Shown here: positions 56,140 through 64,000 of the stretch, piece by piece
How the letters are laid out: the number at the start of each line of letters is the position of its first letter
How positions within the stretch are numbered: position 1 is the first letter of the stretch
DNA from: Bryum argenteum
Lineage: Eukaryota > Streptophyta > Bryopsida > Bryales > Bryaceae
Assembly: GCA_037043015.1 (NCBI GenBank)
Contig: CM073328.1
Span: forward strand, 11,381,495 to 11,445,494
Length of the DNA stretch: 64,000 bases
Reading direction: 5' to 3'
The notes under the pieces: model-generated
Databases searched by the model: none
What the model was told of the DNA's origin: nothing
What the model saw: the letters and a program-made list of their open reading frames with translations, nothing else
Program-made: the position numbers and the translations under genes

Positions 56140-56765
56140 TCTTTTCTTGTACAGAATTTGTTGTTGCAAATTATGATGAGAGTATTAGCTCAAGTGTGGA
56201 AATTGACATGGTGAAAAGTATCTCTTGGAGCAATACTTGGAATTTGTTTAAGTAGATATACATAACAACTTTTATACAGTGAATTGATGGTTCAATGAAA
56301 GTTGTGAAAGGGTTAACATACATTCCATCCTGTACATGATCAGGTAGTATTTGATTTGAAGGCAATTTTTTATATGAAGGTGGTTCACGACAGGATTACA
56401 AACAAAGATGGATATAGAGTCCTTGGCTCCCTACTTATACCACCTAAGGTCCCTAAGATAAATAGGCGGAAAGGTTTGTTAATGAACTACCTATTTTCTT
56501 TAACTTTTAAAAATGAAGTCATTTTTGCAATTTTCAAAAATTTTCAGACCATAAGTACTTTCAGATTGTAGATTTTGCTCCCCACACATCTTGTTGGTGG
56601 TCCGATTGTCAACGACAATTCTACAAAAGTAAGCACCTATGCAAATATGCTCTTTCAACGACATCTCTATTGTCTCAATTCAGCCAACGACCACTAAGAA
56701 CTTGTCGACAAAGCCACCAATTGAACATTTGCCTTAAATATTTCAACATAATAGAGAATATTTTT
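56140..56765. repeat. inverse copy of 49,190-49,835
   Basis: Full-length match on the opposite strand, with small indels. It abuts the duplicated F-box segment directly. Confidence 0.75.
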
Positions 56766-57079
56766 TCTAGATATTTAGAAGAAAGCACAACAAAAAGAAG
56801 ATTGACTTAATATTTTATTGTTGTAGCTCTAAAAGTAAATAGTCTAGTGCTTTTATAAAGTTAGGATTTAAAAATAATTCAACGAAGCAAAAGTAAAAAA
56901 AAAACTAATACATATACATATATATATATAGAAACATATGCTCAATTTATATATTGGTGACTATTGTTTTTTTACGGGTTTGACAAAAATAGTGAGAGCT
57001 TGTTGTGAAGCTTTCTAGCTCATGCAAGGAGACGCAAAAAAAACCTTGAAATGTACAGAAGAATAAAAAGAGGCAAGTT

Positions 57080-58229
57080 GTGTATAAAAAAATGAATAGC
57101 TCAAAGCAAACACAACAAGAAAATTGTCAAGATACTCAGAAACTTCTCGATCCTAGCCTATGGAAACAACTTCCTGGTACTCTCTATCACCTTGTGTTTG
57201 CTCATCTACCTATCAATGAAATTTGTCGTTTGCGATGTTTAAATAAAACATGGAACAATGTTGTTTCCACAACTTCCTCAATTTTCTCCCACAAGTGTGA
57301 TGAAGCTCATCCATTAATATTCTCTTTTATTACGATGGATAGTGACACCACAACATTGAGATTAGTAAGCACAAAACACAACAAGTGGTATACATACAAC
57401 ATCAGTCTAAGTGTTTATTCAATATGCAACAATATAGGAGGAGAGAGATTAGTATGTTGGCACAAATGAACGAGCTAACCTTAGTCAAGACTTATATATG
57501 TTGAATCCACTAACAAGAATTGTACAAAGTTTGAAAGTGCCTTCCTTCCCTTCCACATGGAAGATTCTACAATTTGAAAAACGTAAGAACTGTATTATAA
57601 TAGATATACGGGATAAAACTCTAATATGGGAAGATCCTAATTGTCATAAAATACTTATCTGTGATCTTTTGAATGGAAACAATAAGTGGAAAATATCGAT
57701 TCCAAATATTCAAAAGTCATCATTGGAAGTTTCATGGAATAGTGAAGATTTTGTATACGAACCTAAATATATTGAAAGCAATATTGCCAATTATGGGGCT
57801 TGTATTTCAATTTTGTTATCAAAAAGACCTTCAATGATAATAAAATGGGCTTTTTATGAGAGACATGTATATGTATTAATCACATCACCTGTTGATTCTT
57901 TGTCGACGACAAAAAACTATTGTATTGAGGAAAATTTTTTACAAGGTAAAAAACGCGATGCAAAACTTGTAAAAGTCAAAGTTCACAATTGTGACCCATT
58001 AGAATTGTTCAAGTATGACAAAAAGACCGACAACCATATGGAATTGTATGCATTTGAAGGCTATTTGATGGTAGTGGTAACAACTGTTGAGAAACAACTA
58101 ATAGTGAAAGAAAGTGCATGGGTATGCAATTTAGCTACATGTGTATGGACCACCCTTGACTTTCCACAATCGCAGCCACGTAAAGAATCAATAAAGAAAT
58201 GTATCATGAGATGCAAGTGGACATTATAG
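57080..58229 (+). pseudogene. F-box protein, second copy, frameshifted
   Basis: Inverted duplicate of the 34,357-35,505 gene; the shared segment runs from about 56,770 to 58,365. Where the intact copy has CACAGCGAACG this one has CACAAATGAACG, one base longer. The frame therefore ends at codon 129 (LVCWHK), and the remaining 243 codons continue from 57,498 in another frame. The F-box itself is kept (LPINEICRLRCLNKTWNN). Elsewhere only about eight residues differ, so the duplication is recent or the copy is under conversion. The first part could still make a short F-box-only protein. Confidence 0.85.
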
Positions 58230-58381
58230 TATAACTTGTAAGGAAAGTGGAACTATAGATTTTAGTCAACATAGATTTATATGTTGCAGGCATACTTACT
58301 CTGACACTAATCTCCTAATACAAGAAGGAGCACAACATGGATTTTAGTTCTCATACCACATGAATCCATTTTGTAGTTTCT
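58230..58381 (+). other. 3' flank of the F-box copy
   Basis: It shares blocks with 34,160-34,356 (TTTTAGTCAACA, AGCACAACATGGATTTTAGT and CTCATACCACAT). The match ends where the 80-bp MITE lies in the other locus. Confidence 0.6.
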
Positions 58382-58456
58382 AACATTCAAATTCTAAATC
58401 ATATCCATTATATAATATACAATATATAATGGATATGATTTAGAATTTGAATGTTT
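58382..58456. repeat. near-perfect palindrome, 31-base arms
   Basis: AACATTCAAATTCTAAATCA and its continuation ATATCCATTATA are mirrored after a loop of about 12 bases. Confidence 0.9.
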
Positions 58457-58984
58457 ACTGCAAATTAAAAATGCTATTGCAAATTGACTTATTGGTATCC
58501 ATAAAAAATTATGTTACATGAAGGGGTGGATACTCTTATACTTTTGTTCTAATAACCTCTAAGGTAGGATGCTTGAAAACCATGAGCCGCAAACTATGGG
58601 CATCCAAGCGAAAAGGTTCATGAAAAGTGTCAACTTCACACATTCAATGTACCCATGGTGTACATTTAGAGTGTATCGCTCTTAATAAATCTACTAATTA
58701 ATCCCACTTAACTTCTAATAATCCAGAATACCTAATTTCTATCAATCCAAGCTCCTAGATGATGGCAGACAAGAAGTTTATAAAAGATATGTGGCTCTTC
58801 AAATTCTTGTTCCTAGGTGAGTTAGGCACACGTCTATACAATTTTTACTCTTATGCAACTTATAGAACTAATAGAAATGTTCGATTACTCACATGAAGGT
58901 AACTATGCTGAAATTCATTTACAAAGGCCAATCTTTAATAATAAAATTGGACTTCAGGTGAAGAATAATAATTGAAAATCTTAA
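58457..58984. other. spacer, no gene seen
   Basis: Nothing recognised. Confidence 0.5.
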
Positions 58985-59770
58985 TTTTTAGATCATACCT
59001 TAACTCCTAAAAATTCCAGGAAAATGGATTTGGTTTTCAAAGATTTTGGGCAGCTCATTTTAAGAAGATAAATTGATATTTTTGCCTAAGATTTTTATTG
59101 TGTGCTCCTCATAGTGTGATGTGTATGTGGTAAAATTTTCAAAGTCAAATTTTAATTTTAAAACCTTCATCTAGAAATTTTAGGTTTCAAGTCCAAAACG
59201 GACAGTTTAAAACTAGCTTTCTTTAAGTATTTTCTTTTAAAAATATGTTCATTACCAAATTATTGTTCAAATTCCAAAGTGTCTGAAGTCAAAAAGTTTA
59301 CCAATTTTACAAGGGCAGCCTCCAAAACTTTCAAAAACAATCTTCCCAATTTCTAGTAATTTTTTACAATTTTTTCTTTCAAAAATTTCCAAAATTTGGG
59401 ATTTTGGATTTTTCAAAATTCACATACTCATAAAGGCACCTACTCACCCTCCAAATTTTTCTTAAACTTAATACATCATATGTGGTGCTTATTTTACTAT
59501 ATTGTTGTTTTTAGACCTTCTGTCATTAAATTATGTACATTAAGGTCAAAACATGGAATGAGTCTCTAAAATTTTGCATGAGCGTACCCAACTTGATTAC
59601 CTACATGGAAAAAAATGAGGGAGAAATGTTTGGAGTAACAATCATCAAGTTGCCCTTGGCACCATTTAGACAATGTCTCGCAGACAACGGCAAAAAAAAT
59701 TGTTGGACAAACTTTGATTGTTATGATCTCACAAATGACAAACATCCAACGGTTGAAATTTTAACTAAGG
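58985..59770. mobile_element. old remnant of the TTAA long MITE family
   Basis: It shares GATTTTGGGCAGCTCA, GTGTATGTGGTAAAATTTTC, CCAATTTTACAAGGGCAGCC and AAACATCCAACGGTTG blocks with the 20.7 and 54.6 kb elements. The order is partly inverted. No clean TTAA ends remain. Confidence 0.5.
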
Positions 59771-60039
59771 AATACATGCCAATAACCGGACATACCCCAC
59801 GGACCGCACAGCAACCGGACACCACGCTTCTACAAATCAAATGCTATAAAAAGTTTTGTAATATTTTATTTTTATTTATTATTTTTTTTTTTTTGAGGTG
59901 AATACCAATCCCACAAATTAGAGTCCCACAAAATTTGAGAGCTTGAAAGTTTCTGCATTGTTGTTGGGAAGGTCTTGAATCATGCATGTGCTGTCATTGA
60001 CATACCTACTTTAGTCCTTTGTATACAAGTTAGGTACAA

Positions 60040-60204
60040 GAACTTACGGTTTGAGGTCTAAAACAAGAAATGAAAGTTTCTCCATTTCCCCATTTCCCAA
60101 CAGAGCTGGAAAATGGCAGTTTTTGGTTTTGGGGGGTGAGGAAATGCTTGGATTTATTAGGGGTTAAAACCTTATTCACATGTACAGAAAACAAAATTTG
60201 GAGG

Positions 60205-60254
<50 letters not shown>

Positions 60255-60440
60255 CAATTTCTCGTGAATTTTCAGCATTTCTATGGTTTAAATGATTTTA
60301 AGCGGACTCTGAGAATAAATGAGCATGTGCTACAAGTTGGGCAGTTTTGGGCAGATTTTGAAGAGTGTTTTCAACTTTGTTTATAAATATCCCTTAAAGT
60401 GAAAGGAATCTCGAAGCTCAAAAGGACTTTTCGGAAAGGA
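60040..60440. repeat. dispersed repeat R, copy 3 (internal poly-A)
   Basis: It has an A run of about 46 bases (60,205-60,250), then GAGAATAAATGAGCAT, GAGTGTTTTCAA and TTTTCGGAAAGGAAT blocks in the order seen at 23.0-23.3 kb. Confidence 0.55.
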
Positions 60441-61166
60441 ATGAAAACAGTTCCCAAGTTGCAAAAGGTTTCAACTTCATGTGAACTAAAGTTAGAAAGC
60501 CAGAAGCTGCCCAAACCCTAATCGACTAGAATATGGCTTCATCAAGACATCAACTTTAGGGGTTCACCCTCATACAATCACAAAATCACAATCATATTTC
60601 CCCAGTATTGATATTGAACTTCAAATCATAACATTAGTTTCAGATTTTCCATCAGAATAGTACAGCATTGAACTAAAAGTTTAGGAAGCTGAACTAACAA
60701 GTCTGACTACTAAAGCTTTCCAATAATTGAAATTTCTAACAAGGGGTTGGGCAGCCAGTTTGACACAGCAACTCTAAAAAATCATAATAATCATGAAACT
60801 CTGACTCTTCAGGCAGATGGTACAATTACTTCTTTAAGGACATTGACTAGGAGAATCCGCTTAGACTTTAATGGATGTGACTACACAACAAACCCAAAGA
60901 CTATGGTTCACACCACACAAAGGAAGAAAAGACAATCACACGAGAAGAGGTTTTAGAAGAGAATATTGTAGTTGCCAATATTCATCTCTAAAATAATCCA
61001 CCTTATGATATATGAACAAGATTACAGCAATAACCAACAACACGTGATCTGTATACTTACTCTACAAAATTCAAAAGCTAATAAGATACATGATTCAGTG
61101 GTGTGAGAGAGAGATTTTTTATCACTTGTAATGAAGTGATGCTATAGGATTGTTGATGTCCCCGAT
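60441..61166. other. spacer, no gene seen
   Basis: 3' flank of the amine oxidase gene. Nothing recognised. Confidence 0.45.
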
Positions 61167-62879
61167 TTACAGCTTCGAAAGGAGTGGCATCATTTCTGGC
61201 TGGCCTCCTTTCATGGACGTCTCCTTGTTTCCATTCTCATCTGTCGCGTCTGTTGGAGGTATGTCTATCGCGGGCGAACAGTTGAAGAAGCCATGCGGCT
61301 GCAATTTTATTTCGGCTCAGGTGTTAGTGGCAAAATAAGGTGTCACGGGTGGAAGAAAGAGAGAAGGTTTTGCTTTTACCATCAAGCTGAAGCCTATGTG
61401 CTCCACTGGCATCACTGGCCAATCTTCCAATCGAGGAATATGCGTTACTCCGAACACATACCTGCAGTTACAGAGCACAATCATGTAGTGAGAAATAATC
61501 AATCATGTAGTGAGAAATAATCAAAACGTGTTGTCAACTTGCACGGAAAAGGAAGAAAGATGGTGGATTGTGAGATATAAAGTGAGTATTTGGAATTTTA
61601 CTGTAAAAATAGAGAAACTAGTAAAAAGTATGTAGCTTATACCAAGATGGAGTAGTTAAATGGGTATGATCATTACAACAAGCTGAGGAGAGGAAATTAT
61701 CATGGATTATGTAGCTTGTATCAAGAGTGAGTAGGTAAATGACTAATTGGTTTGGCATATGATAATGTTCAAGATGAAGAACTACTATATTGTATGTACT
61801 TTATGGCAAGAAGAGTAGTTGAATTGTCATGATCAACTAGCATACAATAGTTTGAGAGGGGAAACTATTATAGAATATGCAGCTTGCACAAAGAGTGAGT
61901 AGTTAAATGACCCATTGATTTGACATTTGATAGCTCAGGATGAAAAATATCTCTAGCAAGAATGCACGGTTGAATGGCTATGATTGATTTGACCTATAAC
62001 GTCTCAAACCAATCTCACCAATGCTCTGATAAAAAGGGAGGGGACTCACCAGAGCACAATATCCGTTTCCTCCAGTTTCCGGTCTTGCTTCACCCAAGTA
62101 GGAAGACCCTCACCCACCCGTGGATTTTGATTGGGAAACTCACCACCAGGGAAGCACTCCTCGGGGTTGAATTGAGTCACCCACAAATTGTGCTTGAGAA
62201 ACGCAGCTCGTCTCAAGAACTTCGCATCCGGACCAGCCAGTGGGAGACAATTCGAGCCCGGCACTAGCTTGTAGCCTGTCAGATGCCCTGTTCGGTTGAA
62301 CGTTCGTGTATTTCGAACCTACACATTCATTCTGTCAGTCATTTCCTGTCGCCAATTCAACAAACACCATGTCTCTACTAATTTTGGTTTGAAGAGCCCA
62401 AGAAGAGTGCTCCCACTTACGATCCAATGTCGAGCGCTTAATGCATTGCAATCCCTCTGAGCTTCTTGCTCTGTTCGCAACAGGGTTTCCTCCGCAAAGA
62501 AGGCATTATTGTGAGGATTGCCAGGTCCGGGTTTCTCCACCTTCACGTTCACTTCTACCACCTGTTTCAATGATGTCGCGAAGTTGATCAATAGTCTTTA
62601 AATCAAGTGGCTGCTAAATTATCATCGCCAATTTACAAGCTGAATGCACGTATGAACTAGGAATTGAGAGATTTTCTGCGAAGTGGGAAGTACCTGATTT
62701 AATCCCTCCCCAGGTTTGCAGTCGACAGCCATATCCAGACGAGCAACAAAGAAGTGCTGATGTACTGGAGCATAGAGTCCGGGTGCGATCACCGTGCCAT
62801 GCCGCCGGTTCTCACCCGCCTTCAAAGCACCCAAGCTCAAGATGCCCGTCAGCTTAACTTCAGCTTCTATCTTGCCATC
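61167..62879 (-). CDS. copper amine oxidase, C-terminal part, peroxisomal type
   Basis: Exons 62,879-62,694, 62,561-62,421, 62,318-62,050, 61,461-61,380 and 61,298-61,167 join in phase into the last 269 residues. The enzyme (EC 1.4.3.21/22) oxidises primary amines such as putrescine to aldehyde, ammonia and hydrogen peroxide. [18 protein letters not shown] starts the visible part. [14 protein letters not shown] holds the two paired copper His ligands and [14 protein letters not shown] the third. [22 protein letters not shown] and SNCLPLA are family blocks. The protein ends PLLSKL, a classical peroxisomal PTS1. The topaquinone Tyr (NYD/E) exon is not found and must lie past the right edge. Intron ends are all GT-AG. 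Confidence 0.92.
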
Positions 62880-64000
62880 CTGCAAACGAACATTCCAATC
62901 TGATGTTCAGAAAACTCATCTCGAGATGCATCTGAAGAGGCGGCTCTATAGTGGGCTACCAAAGCAGAATAAGAAACACCAACACATGCATATCACAAAA
63001 CAGAAAGAACCTTGCATTATTCAAATGTCGCGTGACAGATTTGGAATCGTCAATTCTCTGTGTGACATAAAAGCCACGGATACTTTGGAGAGATATTCAA
63101 GACAACGAGAATGATATGGGCCATTCAAAGCCACTCCAAACTGCAAGAGAAGCAACAGTGAATCGGAAGGGTTGTGGGAGCCAATTCATGACGATATGCG
63201 GACATGCATATGTGCAGAATGGAGGCAGCAAGCCCTAAAAAAGCACTGTTTCCAAGCAGGCAAGAGGTGCTCAAATGAAGACACAAGCATTGTCGACTCT
63301 TGCAATTCCAGTAACCACTTTATTGATCCTCGTCACGCTTCTGAGGAAGCAACGAGGGCCCAGGTACAGCTAATGTGGCTTCATACTACAGACCACAACA
63401 GTTTAAGCAGGCTTATCATCTATACTTCAGCTGGTCTCTCTAGTCGTATCATGTAACGACTATCGTACTCTAACGTGCTCCTCGAAGTCTACGACAACTC
63501 TTCTGTATCGCTGGAACGAGTTTCGGTAGTAACCGAACAATGGTCCACGCCCCCATTATGCTCCTGTAATAGACCTTTGGCCATATTGAAGATGCATATC
63601 CAACATTGGGGACGAAGGATTGCCCAGATACACCATTTTTTCTCATCATCTCTCTCCTAACTTTTGTATTGCAGACACGCAACAGGGAAACTATTCGCCT
63701 AATAACTCCAGAAGATATTTGTTAGCTCGCATCTGTACTAAGCCTATTTCCGTCACGCTAATAAAAACTCACTGCTCTACCAACTCAAAGTCTTGAATGA
63801 AGGCACTGATAGTTTACGGCTGTCAGAAGGTAATTGACTATCTGGAATTAAGAATGAGTAAGACTAAGAGACATACCGATATCTGTGGATTATCGACTAC
63901 ACTAAGCACTAAAAAAGTTTCTGCATTCCAAGTATCAGAAGTTGCCTTCTTGCAACCTCGGGTCTAAGTTACATATGTTCAGAGTTCCACCGCCAACAGG
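62880..64000 (-). other. amine oxidase intron or upstream region
   Basis: All three minus frames were read for the preceding exon (which should end near ..FYWHFYQ) and it was not found. A minus frame after CTTGCAG near 63,145 reads FGVALNGPYHSRCLEYLSKV and looks coding-like, but it does not fit the amine oxidase family. No other gene is recognised. Confidence 0.35.

Noticed and set aside
62890-64000. Upstream amine oxidase exon with the topaquinone Tyr
   Set aside because: Minus frames were read across the interval and no NYD/E, HALKRGCDC or WRTG block was found.

Overview
The window looks like nuclear DNA of a land plant, most likely a non-seed plant (liverwort, moss or lycophyte). It carries plant-specific families (a PORR organelle RNA-binding protein, a MES-type methylesterase, a plant copper amine oxidase with a peroxisomal tail, an F-box protein), GT-AG introns, AT-rich spacers full of small TIR elements, and an intact piggyBac-type transposase, which is rare in flowering plants. 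The species is inference. I saw no tRNA or rRNA gene, no CRISPR array, no bacterial-style operon and no LTR element.

Layout. 1-10.2 kb is gene-poor: a possible first exon at the left edge, simple repeats, MITEs and short tandem repeats. At 10.8-12.5 kb a two-exon PORR gene lies on the minus strand. Decayed tandem copies of its last exon follow it, and a tandem array carrying telobox (AAACCCTAA) motifs precedes it. 14-28 kb is transposon country: a Stowaway-like element whose interior is a 42-bp minisatellite, a long-TIR TTAA element, an 80-bp TTAA micro-MITE and several dispersed repeats. At 31.3-33.0 kb a long coiled-coil exon lies on the plus strand, and an F-box gene at 34.4-35.5 kb on the minus strand.

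36.3-41.9 kb is a candidate complete piggyBac element with an intact 845-residue transposase. At 42.4-45.9 kb two minus-strand genes lie side by side: a Borealin-like gene and a small protein with a HEPN-style RNxxxH motif. A 486-bp direct repeat follows each of them, and the two copies match at every base. A five-exon methylesterase gene lies at 49.9-51.6 kb, a nested pair of MITEs at 54.4-55.4 kb, an inverted and disrupted second F-box copy at 57.1-58.2 kb, and the 3' end of the copper amine oxidase gene at 61.2-62.9 kb, running off the right edge.

The host genes do not form a pathway. The strongest shared theme is TTAA-flanked DNA transposition: one apparently intact transposase and at least five non-autonomous or remnant TTAA elements, including two matching 80-bp elements. 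The least explained items are the RNxxxH protein and the exact 486-bp repeat that supplies the coding end of its neighbour. Exon boundaries come from reading splice signals and frames by eye, without transcript data.
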